The notes: generated by a model from the letters alone, not told the origin. A DNA stretch of 64,000 bases from Hydrangea macrophylla (GCA_033977485.1 CM066991.1:57531350-57595349), one strand, 5' to 3'; positions 22,900-35,931 are shown, counted from the first letter of the stretch. Translations and numbers: made by a program.

Positions 22900-25800
22900 C
22901 GAGTTCAAAATTGGTGGGAGTTAGTTGTGACTTCACAGACATTGGAGAGTATGTTATAGGACACCTTCACCCGGTTATTTCTTAAGAAATGCTTCTCGTC
23001 ATCCGTAGTTCATCAAGCTAAGAGGAGTGAATTTCAACATCTCCATTAGCGAGACATGACTATTACTGAGTGTGAGGCTAGCTTGAGACTTAGCCAGTTT
23101 CACTTCCGATATAACGTCCAATAGAATGAAAGCAAGAATATTTGGGAACATTTGAGATTGGGCTTCATTGGGTCCTTCGTACGAAAGTTGTGGGATTTGA
23201 GTTGAACACTTATGGTAAAGTAGTTCAGAAAGTGTTAGAGTTTGTTTGAAGAAAAGTATTTGAATTCGAATAAAGATAAAGAACTTTATGCACCGACTAA
23301 GAACAGTCAGTTGGATTATCGCCAGTTCGTCCACCCTTTCAACAGGCTTATAGACCACCGTTGTTGGCATTAGATTGAGTGCCCTTAGGGGATAGTATCA
23401 TTGTGTAGATCACCATGGTTGAGGACAGCAGGTCCTGAGGCCACCTCCGAGTGTGTTTAAATGATTTGCCTCCGTGGGTAACGCCAATGCTTCAGTGATT
23501 CGAGGTATGTCATTAGTGCTTCATTCCTGTTCTACCGTACTCATATAGATACCAGTGCATTATGATTATTCATTGGGTTTAGAAATGAACCGTTTAACTT
23601 CTGTATTTGTAGTTGATACTCTCGCTGGAGGATTAGTTTCCTTAGACCGAGTGTGTTATGGTTGCGGGCTTGTGATAACTTATCAGCACATCATCCTTAA
23701 TTTGGTTGGTATCAATATGCTTAGTTTTGATGTGATTATGGGTATGAACTAGTGGAGTACCTACCGCACATTTGTAAATTCTGTTAAGAGAAATACCACA
23801 TTTGTATTACCATTCAGGGGTTTTGGTTGTTTTGAGAATGATCATGTAGATGTCCTGATGCATTCACTTCACTATTGGTGTAGAGGTAAGAATCAGATTA
23901 ACTTCTAGTTTGTTCTCCAATGATATTCAACCAAATTTGATTGAGTTTTCTCCAGTTGTGAGTGGGGGTATACCGATGTGTTTCTTGAGGATTTTACCTG
24001 GTTTGCCACCTATTCGTGAGATTGAGTTTGCAAAAGCATTAGTGCCCGATACATTGTGAGTGTCAATTTCGCCTTAGTGTATGCCATCTGCAGAATTAAA
24101 GGAAAAATGACTCAGTTCGAGGCCTTACAGCCTAAAGGTTTTGACCGTCCTATTACATTTCCTTGGGGAACACCCGTTTTGAGATCAGGTTATCCTCTGT
24201 GAGTATTAGAGAATGTGAGCATTACTGAGATAGCCTTCCGTTCACGTTACGGACATTTTAAATCCCTTGTTATACCATTCAATTTGACGAACGCACCTGC
24301 TGCTTTAGTAGATTTGATAAGCCGTGTGTTTAACCCTTACTAGGACAAGTTTGTGATTGTGCACCGATGACTGCATATGGCAAATTATCTAAGTGTGAAT
24401 ATTGATTATCCGAGGTAAAAAGTTTCTTGAACATGTCATTTTTGGTAATGGAGTATCCATGGATCCTTCTAACATTGGGACCGTTATAGATTTGCCTTGT
24501 GTATGAGATTCATGGTTTCTTGGGACTAATAGGTTACTACCGTTGCTTTGTTGGAAACGTTTCCCGTTTGGCAATTAACTTCATTGACTAAGATAGAGGT
24601 GAACTTTGTTGAGATGCTTTGGGTGAGAATGTGTTATACCAAAGTTGCAAAACTTGTTTGACTTCGGCACCTGTTCTTGTGAGTATTGAGCGTGAGTTGA
24701 TTGAACTATACCATATGCTTCCTAAACGTGGATTGAACTACCCATGACTTAGGACTAGGAGACGCCACATATGAGACATTTCTGACTCAGAGAGACATTA
24801 ATTTGGGACAATGCCGTTGGGTAATTATAACTATAAATGTAACTTTGGATGACCTTGAGACAAGAGCGGACTATGACTTGAATTGCATTGCCACCTGAGC
24901 TAGGCTAATGTCGTGACCGAGGAGTATGACTATGACTTAACTTTCTTACCTATGCAAGAGTGGAAAATGTTGAGACTTGCGCGTACTCTAGTGTATTTAC
25001 CGGTGCAAGAGTGGAGAATACTGAGACATTGTGATGACTTTGAGAATTGTGGTTCAGAGACTTTTGCACAAATTTTCTCGTTTGATTTGAATGTGTTATC
25101 GAAAGTTTTGACTTGAAGTTGTTAGCAGTACAGAAACTCGATGATGAGACCATTGCCTTGACATACCGTATAATTAATGAAGACTTTGGACAGGATTTGA
25201 CTTTTGGCGACATTAGTGGTTTGAGACCTCGAGACTGAGTGTCCGTTCCCGTTGCTTGTCGTGGAGATGTGTTGAAAGAGTTCCGCCATTCCCGTTTTTT
25301 TTTTTTTCCGTACACCCGGGAGGCACAAAGATGTACCATGATTTGCGTTGCTAGTATTGGTGGAAAGGGTTAAAGGGATCCATTGTTGAATTTATTTGAT
25401 TTTCCAGCAGGTAAAGACCGACACCAGAGAATCACAGGTTTGTTACAACCGTTTTCAATTACCTATTACAGCATTTCTAGGAACTTTGCGAAAGGACAAC
25501 ACTCTTTTGGATCCTTGTAGATCGTTTAAACCATATCTACACATTCGTTGCTGTTCAGAGTGACCGACATCGTAGTTTCCCTTAGTGTGATTCATGTTCG
25601 TACGATCGTGAGACGCCGTAATGTATCAGTGTCGATACATTTAACCGTGATACGAAGGTTGTGTTTCCTTCCTGGAAGAAATTGCAGTAAGTATGGGGTA
25701 TTCAGCTCCTTCTATTCTGATTGATTTTGGAAAACATGTTGAGAGTAGTGTTATGACACTTAGTAGTAATTGGGAAGAACAGTTTCTGTTAGCCGAGTTG

Positions 25801-26392
25801 CATCCAACATCAGTTATCAGATGGCACCGTTTGAGGCATTGTATGGCCATCCGTGTTGATCTCCTTTGTATTGGGGTGAGGTAGGTGAGACTATCCTTCA
25901 TGGTCCTGATATGATTAGAGAGACTTCAGAAAAGATTAAAGTAATTTGTGAGAAGTTGATTTCAGCTCAGAGTCGTCAGAAATCGTATGCCAACCGTCAT
26001 CGTCATCTGCTTGTGTTTGAGATTGTTGTCCTAAGTTACAGCATTTGATCAAGTGGTAAGTTAGTGCTACATTTGTTGAATCGTTTGAAATCCTTGAGAA
26101 GATGGCATAGTTATGAAATCCTCAGTCATTGAGAGTGCAAAATGTGTTTCATGTGTAAATACTCAGAGAAATCCTGACTATTTTATGTGCTTGATTAGAC
26201 CAATTTGCCTCTTAGTGAAGATGCTTCGTATAAGAACAACCTGTTTAGATCCTAGAGAGGAAGGACCGTGTGCTACGAGGTAGGATAATTCTGTTGATGA
26301 GAATTCAGTAGAATCATCATGGTATTTTTGAGTCGACTTGGGAGGATGAGGGTGAAGCGAGGAAGAGTTATCCTCATCTTTTTCCCGAGTAG
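22900..26392 (+). pseudogene. Degenerate gag-pol of Tekay-like element 2
   Basis: Homologous, block for block, to 4060-7640. Visible remnants are gag MTITECEAS (about 23056-23082), an RT block [14 protein letters not shown] (about 24290-24330), the integrase end QMAPFEALYG (about 25828-25858) followed by YWGEVGETILHGPDMIRE (25867-25920), and a chromodomain C-terminus STWEDEGEARKSYPHLF (about 26330-26383) ending in a TAG stop. RT breaks off just after the catalytic DD (about 24367-24373), and the same EY-stop-LSEV nonsense codon (about 24402) occurs as in element 1. The 21947-22900 part has no domain. The chromodomain tail is better preserved than in element 1. Confidence 0.85.
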
Positions 26393-26512
26393 TGCAAGCT
26401 TCTTTACATGCTATGTGTTTTGCTGTGCTTCTTCCCTGTTATTGTTAAGGTTGAGCAAGTCGTTGCTCCCTTTGCGTGATTGCCGTTCCGGATTCCGGGA
26501 CGGAATCCTTTT

Positions 26513-26525
26513 AAGGGGGGTAGAC
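26513..26525 (+). other. Polypurine tract of element 2
   Basis: AAGGGGGGTAGAC immediately upstream of the 3' LTR. Confidence 0.9.
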
Positions 26526-29371
26526 TGTAATGTTTCAGAATTTTAATAAGGGTAATTGGGTAATTTTGCATGTTCTGTGTGGACTGGTATTTTAATTTAC
26601 TGTATTTAAAATTTTTCAGAGCATGATTAAATTATTTTATTTTGTCTTTCATATGCTTTAGAAATTAATTTCTGTACCCGTGGATGTGTTCATTAAATTT
26701 TGGGGTTACACGTTGGGTCAGACTGTCCGTTTGGGTATCAAAACATTCAGTATTGACCAAATAAGTGATGTGGGTCCCACCCCACACCACTATAGCCGGC
26801 CACCCCTCCTCCCCATTTCATTTTAACGTTAGTTTTAGGATTAGAAGCATTCATCTTCATCTCTTCTTCTCTATACACTTCAAGAGCCATGTAAATTCAA
26901 AGTTCTTCTTCTTCCTTGGGTTTCCTTCTACAAGATTACTAGGAGAGGTCAAGATCATCATTCTCCATCATCTCTAACCTTCCTAGAGCTTGAAATCGTC
27001 ATTTGGTAAGCATTCTAGCAAACCCCCAATTTCTAGGGTTTATATAGATTTCAAAATTTTGGTTAGTATTGATCATCTCCTTCTTTGTATAGCTTCTTGG
27101 GAGTATTTAGAAGATATCCTAACAATCCTAACCATATTCCTTGAAGGATTCTTAGTGTGGGTAAGTTTTCCAATCTCTAACACCTAGGGTTTTTGCTAGT
27201 TTTGTGATATCTATCCTAACCTTGGGTTATTCTTGCTTAGAGTGGTATTCTTGGAGCTTCCTTAATATCCTAGCAACCTCATTGAAGTTATTTTGGGATT
27301 GCCTAGCTCTCTTGAGTTGCCTTTGAATTTCATGGAAGCTAAGCTTTGAGGTAGATTCTTGTTGTTTCATTTCCATATGATATTTATGATTAAAATGTAA
27401 TGGGTAACCTTTATGTGCAAACTTAGACACATGTTTAGGTCTTTTCCCCAAATTTAAAAAATTAGGGCATTTAGCCCCTTTGTGATTTGAATGTGTTAAT
27501 TGCCAAATTTGTGATTGTGTGTTGATTAGATGTGATTAGGATGCTCCTTTTTGTGTGGAAGCATGTTAGGACGTTAGTTAATAATTGTTATAACATATTG
27601 GTTGCGGCACTTGGAACTTTGTTCCATTATGTTGTCTATGTAAATTGTTGAGAAATGCCACGAATATGTTATCGATCATATTGTCATCGCATTCATTGAG
27701 CATTGAGGCCAAATCGGCAAGCATAACATTTGCACGACATTCAAAAAGATTTGTTTTGCAAAAGAGAAAAACCCCATGTGCGGGTGTTTGATTTGAAAGT
27801 GACAAAATCCGGATATGGGTTGTGATGTGAGACAAGGAGAATGACCTTAAGAAACATTCAAACTCCAACTATGGGTTGGTATGCTACACTCCTTGTGTGG
27901 GTGGCTCATAGTCCGGTGATGAGAGGAGTGCACATTTCATGCATAGCCTTGTGGCTCAATCTCATTTCATTGACGCCGTGGTGGCGAGCATTGCACCTCA
28001 TTGCATTTTAATCATGGGTAGCATATAGACTTGTTACAATATGATCTACTAAGCCGTCGTGCTTAGAGAATCTAGTCTCACCCTTTTTCAGGTGATTTCA
28101 ATAAGGGCAAAAAGGGCACATGTGACCGACGCATAGACGTTGGTGTATTTTGTTCTATTCTGAAAACTCGTGTCTACATATGTAAATGGATAGTTCCCAT
28201 GTAAATTTTAGTCTTTGAGAAGTTTGTAATAGTTAGAACTCTTCAAGAAAATTGTTGTATTACTTTTATTAAACTTCTAAAGTTTGGAATCCATAATTTT
28301 GTCATCGGAAGGTCTTGTTGTAAGTTTGATGGACAAGTGTTAGTCCTTTTATTTATGTTATGTAACTATGTTTCCGAGACCGTAGCATTTCTTCTAAAGT
28401 TTTATGTATATGTGTGGATTTGAGTCCTTGTCGGATTCGTTTATGATTTGTTTCGTCCTTGCCGGACTCATTATATTTGTATGAAATCCTTGCCGGATTT
28501 GTCCATTTTGTTTTTAAAGAAAATGTTCAAAAATCTCTCCCATTCTCTTTCTCTCCTCTTCCCTCTTTGATCTCTTTCCTTTTTCAAATATTCTCTCCTT
28601 TTACTTATGTTGGAATTATGTATATATATATACTTTAAAAATGTTTCCGAATGTGAAAATACACATGTGTGTGTGCTTAGAATACATTCCCTCTATATCT
28701 CTCCCTATCTCTCCCTATATCTCTCTCCCAATCTCTCTCCCTCCCATTCTTCCTCTCCTTATCTCTTTCACTTCTCGTTTTCAATAAATTTCGAGTACAT
28801 GAAGTTCCGTTTGGTCTAAGCACGTGTTATATGTCATTTAGGACTTGTTTAGTCATGTATTGAGGTTTAAAATCGAGAATTTAGCAAAGTTGGGAAGGTT
28901 TCGAAAAGCTGTCACAATGCTGTCAAAAGCTGCTGTCAAAAAAAAAAAACTGCTACTGTTTTTTTTGTTTTCTGCCCAAACGGTGAAGATTTGGAAAAAA
29001 TGTCATTAGACGAAAGTTGTGCAGAATCGAATTTTACATGGACCAGCGCGGACAGAATGTAAAAATTTTAAAGACATAGTCACTTACAGATGTTTTAAAA
29101 TTCAGCATTATCCAAAAATGGTCCTTTATCAATTTTTTTGTATTCCTTGAACTAGTGCTTGTTCGGATAGCCTTTTTATTAATATTTCAAATGCTTTTAC
29201 CTTTATTTGACTCGTTGATATGTAAGTCCATTTGGGCTTATGTGTTTGTAAGTCATCCTTGTAGGAATCCCCGTGGGATCCTAATGTCGCTTCCGCATTT
29301 TGTGATTGTATTTTAATTCCTTTCTCTCTATCTTTTCTCTTTCCTCGCGCTTCGGTTTCCGGGGCGTGACA
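26526..29371 (+). repeat. 3' LTR of Tekay-like element 2
   Basis: 2846 bp. Differences from the 5' LTR that I could see include an A/C in GCAGGCC/GCCGGCC near 26796, a C insertion in GTTGCGGC near 27605, and an A/G in AAAAAGGC/AAAGGGC near 28114. Confidence 0.95.
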
Positions 29372-29704
29372 TAAATAAACTATGATATGATGATGACTTC
29401 CGCGATGTGATAACTCTGATAAGGGGAATAATTTATGCGTAATAAGATCGAAACTTATAAATAATGTTACGTCTCTCTCGTTGTGCTATGCACGTAATTC
29501 ATTGGTCAGTTTCTTTGACTTTGATCTAATCATTTATCGTAGGTCTTCAGAATATCCTTCATATCATGGAAATCCTGTTGGATGTTGGTGTTGGTATCAA
29601 ATGTCAGTTTGGGGGTTGCTGGATGTATATGTTTAATGGTATCCGTTAGTGATAAGAAGGATGGTTGATGATTGTGAGATTGGGATCTGAAAATGCATAT
29701 ATCT

Positions 29705-29935
29705 TGATTGAGTCGGCTGTTAAAGCACTCTACCATGATCTTGCGGCCGTTAAGGCACGGTGGTTACTCATCAAGAGACTGTTAAGGCACTTTTATATTC
29801 ATGTTGTGAGCAGGTCATGGACCTTGGATATCTTGGCTGAGTTGGCTGTTAAAACACTTTACCATGATCTTGCGGTCGTTAAGGCATGATGGTTACTCAC
29901 CAAGCGATTGTTAAAGCACTATTATCCTACACCAA
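29705..29935 (+). repeat. Imperfect tandem duplication in LTR X
   Basis: A unit containing GAGTCGGCTGTTAAAGCAC, CATGATCTTGCGGCCGTTAAG and TGGTTACTCATCAAG (29710-29775) is repeated with changes at 29838-29920. The region is non-coding. Confidence 0.7.
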
Positions 29936-31452
29936 CGGCTTATGCCAGATATAAAAAAGGAGTTGTAGTAGATGAAATTGGATTTTAGAGAAATGGTTAT
30001 CGATCGGTCTTTTCAATTGTAGGGTATAAAACGTTTCGAATATGGGTTTTCATATGTGGTACAATTTGTCATAATTCTTCGATAACTTATAAGACGTTGA
30101 TAAATCGATTAAGATAATGAACCTAAGTGTTTTTGTAACTGTTGCTAACGGTGCTTTGTAAATGATTACTCAGCTTGTATTCAAATTGACAGCATTTTAT
30201 GCAGTTGGACCTTCCATGTCTAGCCATGCTAGGATTAGCAAGTGAGGCCCAGCCTGGAGGCACCAACGAAAATGGTAGAAATTCATATGAGGGCCACTTT
30301 GATGATGGGTATTCGGGAGAAGACTACTACGGGATCTCTATGGATTCGCCAGTTGAGGATGGGATCCTTAGTCTACTATTATCTTTTATTTTGATGTAAT
30401 AACTTGGTTGATATTGGATCTTGTGACACTGGATATCACCAGACTAATTTCTTTCATTTCTTTTTGTGGGCCTGTAATATAAATGTTATCTTAAGACTAT
30501 TAATGTTTAATATTAGTATGTCGTGTTTGAATTAGCTACAGTTCCAATATTATTATGGTTCTTATTAATATCTTCTATCAAGGACAATCAGGAGCATCTC
30601 CAACCAGTCACGTGTCCATGGGTCCAAAGGCAAGAAATTTATTTTTCCCTACTTTGCCATCTGGGGCATGACCATCGACGTATAGATACAGATGAGAATA
30701 AGAATATGGATACAAATATGAATATGGATATGGGTATGGATAGAATAGATGATGGTTCAGTTGTGGATTCAATGTCTCGACGTAAAGATAGATCCATGGG
30801 ATGGATGGATAGGTTACATACATGGAGTTGGAAATGGTATACATTGAGAAGCATGATGAGATATTATACCATGATATGTATCTTTGTCTTTATTTAATAT
30901 GATTCCTGTTATCATTGATTTCATATATAGTTTAATGAGACCTCTACTATGTCTGTGAGTGACGTCATTGATAAGAGATTGACCACATTTTAAGATGCCG
31001 AACAGTATTGGGTGAGGAGTGTGTTTGATGTACTCACTCAGTTTTCTATTCAAAGCTAATGGGGTTTATGCCCTGGACATTCCAATGTCTAGAGCTTTGC
31101 ACATATTGAGGACAGAAGGATGATGTTTCGCTGGACTTGGAGCTGAAGGCTTAAAGACGAAGACGTGCTGCTTTATAATAGTTAGTTTGTATACCAGTCG
31201 TACTTCTGTTAATATTTATTATAGGCTTCAGACTATAAGCTAGCTGTTGTAATAGTTCTTAGTAGACCGCGAGTCGTGAGTTTTTGTTGTAGCCTCTAAT
31301 TATGTTAATAGGATATGTTCTATGAATAGCATCTTCCCTATCGTGGTGTTTGCTGGTTTTGGTAGATGACAATGTGGTTATTCACCAATTACAGGCCTAC
31401 GAGTCCAAAAAAGCATTTATTTTCTCTATTTTTACTTCTCCGAGGCGTGACA

Positions 31453-31683
31453 GTGTCATCAGTACAACAGAGTCAAAAGTTGAGGCCCTCCTATCACTTT
31501 CATAATATTTTTTGTCTATATTGAAAATGCCATTGATTCATGATTGAATTTCATTCAAGCCATTTGAAATAAAAATATTAAATAAATGTATATATAGAGA
31601 CCTGTTATATATACCTAGAATTTGAATATTAATTCTAAGTGGGGACATAAATATGTATAAGGCTTATCTAATCTATGTTATAT
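31453..31683. other. Spacer between LTR X and LTR Y
   Basis: 231 bp of AT-rich sequence with no ORF, primer site or polypurine tract. Nothing recognisable. Confidence 0.6.
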
Positions 31684-31858
31684 TGTAACACCCGTAATTT
31701 CTAATACTAATCATGTAATTTCTATATATTTGTTATTAATATTTTCTATATATGTAAATTAGATTTTGAGTATGCTTGGCATCCCATGTGTGTTCATGCA
31801 TTTCATACCTTAATCCTTCAAAACAAAACAAGACTATGCTTATTTAACAAATTACCCA

Positions 31859-31944
31859 AGTGCTCAAGAAGCGCGAGCGCTAGAGCTTAAAAAATGTGTG
31901 AAAAAGACCTTTCTACCCCCAGGCCTTCAAACTCTATATATACT
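31859..31944 (+). promoter_or_regulatory. LTR Y core promoter: TATA box with upstream GCGAGCGC motif
   Basis: GCGCGAGCGCTAGAGC (31871-31886) lies about 45 bp upstream of the TATA box CTCTATATATACT (31932-31944). A second cluster of the same kind, GAGCACTCGAGC and GGAGCGTTCGAGC, sits at 32716-32740. Confidence 0.55.
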
Positions 31945-32224
31945 CAGTTTTTATGTTCATTTTCTTCGTCCAAATCAGAGTTATACATGCAGAGAGCTTA
32001 AGAGAGGGTTTGAGGGATAATATACTTCTATACATATATCCATGCTTTGCATGTTTTTCAAATCATGATCCATTCAAACAAACACCTACATTTTATCTAC
32101 CATGAAGTTTTAGAGCTAAATCCTTGAAGTATTTTTCAAGTTTTGAAGTCTTAAGCTCAAGTTCATCACCAACATCATCTTGATCATCATCTTTCTCAAC
32201 ATTTTCATCCATTTGGTCTTGATT

Positions 32225-32620
32225 ATCTTTGTGAGTATTACAACTCATACACAATGGGTTTATATGCATGTATATAAGCTATAATTAATGTACATGTGAT
32301 TAATTAAAGAAGATCAAACTCTATCTAAATCACTTTGATCATCAGTTATTTCTCAAATTTACTTAAATTTCATCATCCTTTTGAGTTTAATTGCTTTGTG
32401 AGTATTACAACTCACATACAATGTGCATATGTACATAATAATCTGTAAATCTTGTTGCATGTGTTTAAATTAGCATAATCTAACTCTAGATCATCATGAT
32501 CATCATTTATTTCTCAAACTTACTTAAATTCCATGATCCATTTGGTTTTGATCACCTTATGAATGTTTCAATTCATACATTATGACTATATATGCATGTA
32601 TGATATGTTTTAGAAGTTGT
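32225..32620 (+). repeat. About 165-bp direct repeats in LTR Y
   Basis: Three diverged units, each with a GTGAGTATTACAACTCAYA-like start (32231, 32398, 32564) and a TGATCATCA...TTTCTCAAA...ACTTAAATTYCATSATCC segment. Confidence 0.6.
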
Positions 32621-33299
32621 ATGTATGCTTTGACTTGAGATCTTGAAGTTTTAGTATAAAAATCGGAGCTATGTTACAAGATAAACAAAATTGCCAGAAA
32701 TCTGCTAAGTGTGAGCACTCGAGCCTGGAGCGTTCGAGCTTGACAGTGTTTTGAAGATTTTTGTTTTCATTCTATATGTGTTGTAAGATGAACTTCGTTA
32801 GTTGTACGTTGAGTTGTGTACGACGAATATGTACATGTATGATTGTCATGTGTTCTCTCAAGTTGTACTTTATGCTTATGTAGCAATATCATTCTTAATA
32901 TCGTAATCCATGTATAGGATCATGTTGAAGCGAACAATCAGTTCATGTTGTAGATGTTAACTTCTTAAAACGTTGATTTCCTAATTCTGCTAGCACTTTA
33001 ATTATGATCAGTTTGATTACGATAGTAGTAATGGGCCGGGTCAAATCACTAATAATGTAATAAAAATAATACATGCATAATGTATTGAAAATGAATAAGT
33101 GTGTTGACAAACGTGTGAGCATGATTGTGTACATGGTTGTATCGAATAATCGCTGGTTGTTCCGTGGATGTTTGCATCAGTTATGTGACCTCATGATGTT
33201 GATGTCAGTTGTGTTGTGATGTTTAATAAGGTGTTGTCGTCAGTATGTTGTGGTAGGTTCTGTTGTGTTGGTGTCGAGTTAGGGCCAATTATGGGCTAA

Positions 33300-33600
33300 G
33301 CGAGTAACTAGAGGGCCATGTGTGGCTGAATTACAGATTAGAGGGTCATGTGTGGCCGTATTACAAATTAGAAGGCCATGTATCGGTGTGTTTCGCATTT
33401 GAGGGTCATGCGTGGCCGTGCGGAAGAATGCGATGGAGTTAGGACCAATTGTGGGCTAAGAAAGAGTGTTAAGGACAGTCTGGGCATGATGTGTCATGTG
33501 TCGTGTGTGACAGAAGCTAGTACCATTGGTTCAGTGTTGTTGTGGTCGTGGACAGAAGCTAGTACTACCAGTGTTGTGTTGTGAGTGACAAAAGCTAGTG
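33300..33600 (+). repeat. Short direct repeats in LTR Y
   Basis: Units AGAGGGYCATGTGTGGC are repeated at about 33309, 33340, 33370 and 33401. Two ACAGAAGCTAGTACYA units follow (33510, 33552). The ORFs here are artefacts of the repeats. Confidence 0.6.
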
Positions 33601-34253
33601 TTGTCAAGTTGTGAGTTATTAGCATGGTAGATTCGTGCACGTTGTGTTGTATAGTGTTGCATTGATGTTGTTGCATAGTCGGAAAGAACATTGGGTTATG
33701 GGAGAGGATATGTGTAACGCCGTAATAACTTCTAAGTGATAACGTAAATGGTGTATATATTCATATTATTTGCAATTTATAGTATTTCACTTAGCTTTTA
33801 ACTGATGGGCGTGTGGCCCTGTACATCCGTGTCTAGCTACTTTAGTTCCAAGTGTTAGAGATGCTGTTCTGCAGGGACAATACCATGAGGAGGAGAAACG
33901 TCGACGGAGAAGGCTAGGGCTTTGCCAATTGAAGAAGAGCTCGTGTTGAAGCTAATCAGTTCCCGTTGGGAATTTTTTTATCCATCTTATATTATGTTGT
34001 TGTTATCGGCCATTTGGCCTCTAGACTTTCATTCTGTTAGTTTTGGATGACTATAATATAAGTATGTATAATGGAGATTGTAAGACTCTGATATTGCTTC
34101 TGCTAAACTTAGAACATTTCCGATGCTAGTATTACTCTGATATTTTATTTAAGTTGGCATTTGGACAATCATGCGACCTGTAACTTGTTACAAGCCTACA
34201 AATCCAATAAGGAAGCTTACTTCCCTTAATTATAACAACGTTGGGGTGTGACA

Positions 34254-35044
34254 TATGTATAGGACTCCATTTTAAGAGTTTGCTTCAGATGTCCAAAAAC
34301 ATAGGGCCGACCATGGCTGATTGTTGGGAGAATAGTGGCTAGAAAAATAAAAAAATACGTGCTAGACAAGATAGAATAATAATAAAAGTTCATATTTTGG
34401 AGTCCATTTGCTATCTCATGAACTCCAAAGTCCTAACAAATTTAAAATTCGAAACTCCCTAGAGCTAACTCAATTTTCTAGGGAGTTTCAAATTCTATGT
34501 TAGTTAAACTTTTCTCCGTTTTCTAATACTTTACTTTTCAAGTCACTTGCATGAGAAACAGTTTATCTTAGAATTTTTTTAGTCAAAAACTATTTTATGT
34601 TAGCATAGTTCTATTATTTTGTTTGTACAGATCTTGAGTCACTCCAAATGTTAAAAAAAATTATATTTTTGATAAATGGCAGTGAAGGGTCTTGGTTTTT
34701 CATAAATGTTATTTGATGGCAGTGAAGGGTCACGGTCTGATCAATCCATTGCACACTGCTACAAGTCAATGTGCCCAAGGTAATGGTCTGATTTCATAAA
34801 ATTTTCCCTAACCATCTAGATGTGATGACCTTGAATTTACAAGCTCTAACTTGTTTTGAAGGATTGAAGAAACAAAATGTACCTAGAAAAGAGAAAAAAA
34901 AATTGTTGTATTATACAATTCAATTAAATTAGAACCATGGACTGCTGGAATAAGAATAATTTAAGAAGTTTGGGCAAAGGTTAGTTTGAAAACAAGACCA
35001 AAGTCTGAAATTTGCACAAATTGAAAAGAGCCCAGAAATAAGGC
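34254..35044. other. AT-rich intergenic stretch, no gene seen
   Basis: 791 bp without coding potential. It holds a perfect 13-bp inverted repeat (34451-34489) and a duplicated GGCAGTGAAGGGTC phrase (34678 and 34718). It could be decayed transposon or true intergenic DNA. Confidence 0.5.
34451..34489. repeat. Perfect 13-bp inverted repeat, 13-nt loop
   Basis: GAAACTCCCTAGA (34451-34463) and TCTAGGGAGTTTC (34477-34489). Confidence 0.85.
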
Positions 35045-35302
35045 TGTTAGCCTTGAATTTATTTAAGGCATTATTTTTATTTTGTTTTGATGATGACAAA
35101 TCTAGTGATAATTACATAATTTCATTGGTTCTATTTCAATCAATTATCATGTCATTTCGTTGTGCTAATCTCTTGATAGAGATCTTAAATGTTCTAACTT
35201 TGTTTGAGTTCATGAGATAGCATATGGTAAAGCCCAAGAGTGATGGAGCTCAACAAAGATCAAGCTTGAAGACTTGAAGATTTTTCATCCTTGGTTAAAG
35301 AC

Positions 35303-35928
35303 TGATAAACCCAAAATCAGCCCATGCCCGAGCAGTTCTATTTTGCAAATGCTGACAAGCATCATCCCGAGCGGTTTGGTCCACCTGATGCCTCCCGAAC
35401 GGTTCATCCATGACCCGGTCAACAGGTCGGGAAGACCGCGTAGGCACAGATCGTTGCAGGGCCAGCTCACCCGGGCCCACAGGTATGATCCTGAACATTC
35501 CAGGCAGTTTCCTACTCAAGCTAGAAAACTAATGGAAAGTGCAAACTATTTCCTAATCCAATTAGGAAACCCCTACAATTAATGCCAAACTATATCAATT
35601 GGATTATGTTTCCTTTTCCTTATACGAGTAGGTCTCTTGCATCTATAAAAGAGACCTCTTACCCCCCATTGAAGGGGGCGACTTTTCAGTCTCTACAGCA
35701 CCTCTATAGCGGTCACCAACACGCCCGGCCGACCTACGGTAGCTCCAAACTATTGTTGGTTCACCACAGGTCCCCGGCTTTTTACAGTATAGTGAACGTG
35801 CTCAGACACACACGTGGACGTAGGTACCTTCATTAACAGGGCCGAACCACATACAAAAAACCAGTCTCTCACTCTCTCTCTCTCCTTAAATTGCTTTAAT
35901 TTACTTTAACCAAATTTTGGCATCATCA
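35303..35928 (+). repeat. 5' LTR of element B
   Basis: TGATAAACCC ... GGCATCATCA, 626 bp. The TATA box CTATAAAA is at 35643-35650. Upstream lie repeated non-palindromic CCCGARCRGTT phrases (35330-35405) and a TTCCTAATCCAATTAGGAA inverted repeat (about 35550-35568). Confidence 0.9.
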
Positions 35929-35931
35929 GCT

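Larger units (their letters stand above)
19086..29371 (+). mobile_element. Tekay-like chromovirus element 2, complete, recent, defective pol
   Basis: A complete element of 10,286 bp with 2845/2846-bp LTRs, a tRNA-iMet primer site, a 4.6 kb decayed internal region, a polypurine tract, and a perfect 5-bp target duplication TAAAT (19081-19085 and 29372-29376). By eye the LTRs differ at about seven positions plus one single-base indel, so insertion was very recent. It is inserted in LTR X. The coding region carries stops, frameshifts and an RT deletion shared with element 1, so it must have moved using proteins from another element. Confidence 0.95.
17912..31452 (+). mobile_element. Gypsy-type LTR 'X', split by Tekay-like element 2
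   Basis: Starts TGTAGCACCTG (17912) and ends GAGGCGTGACA (31452). Removing element 2 and one target copy leaves about 3250 bp. It parallels LTR Y (31684-34253) in layout: TGTARCAC start, GAGCGCTCG-like motifs, TATA box, a second motif cluster (about 18848-18890), and a tail sharing ACAGGCCTACGAGTCC-like sequence. No primer site follows and no polypurine tract precedes, so it behaves as a solo LTR. No target duplication matches (ATTGA before, GTGTC after), so one end may be misplaced or rearranged. Confidence 0.6.
31684..34253 (+). mobile_element. Solo gypsy-type LTR 'Y'
   Basis: 2570 bp beginning TGTAACACCCG and ending GGGGTGTGACA, a typical TGTAACACCC/GGGTGTGACA pair. It is flanked by TATAT (31679-31683) and TATGT (34254-34258), a 4 of 5 match for a target duplication. 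There is no polypurine tract before it and no primer site after it, so it is probably a solo LTR formed by LTR-LTR recombination. It is related in layout to LTR X but well diverged. Confidence 0.7.

Noticed and set aside
25295..25309. Poly-T run inside the integrase remnant of element 2
   Set aside because: Probably replication slippage or an assembly feature in a dead gene. Not informative.
30523..30897. 124-residue ORF in LTR X
   Set aside because: Composed of imperfect GAATATGGATAT repeats and overlapped by open frames on the other strand. It lies inside a non-coding LTR.
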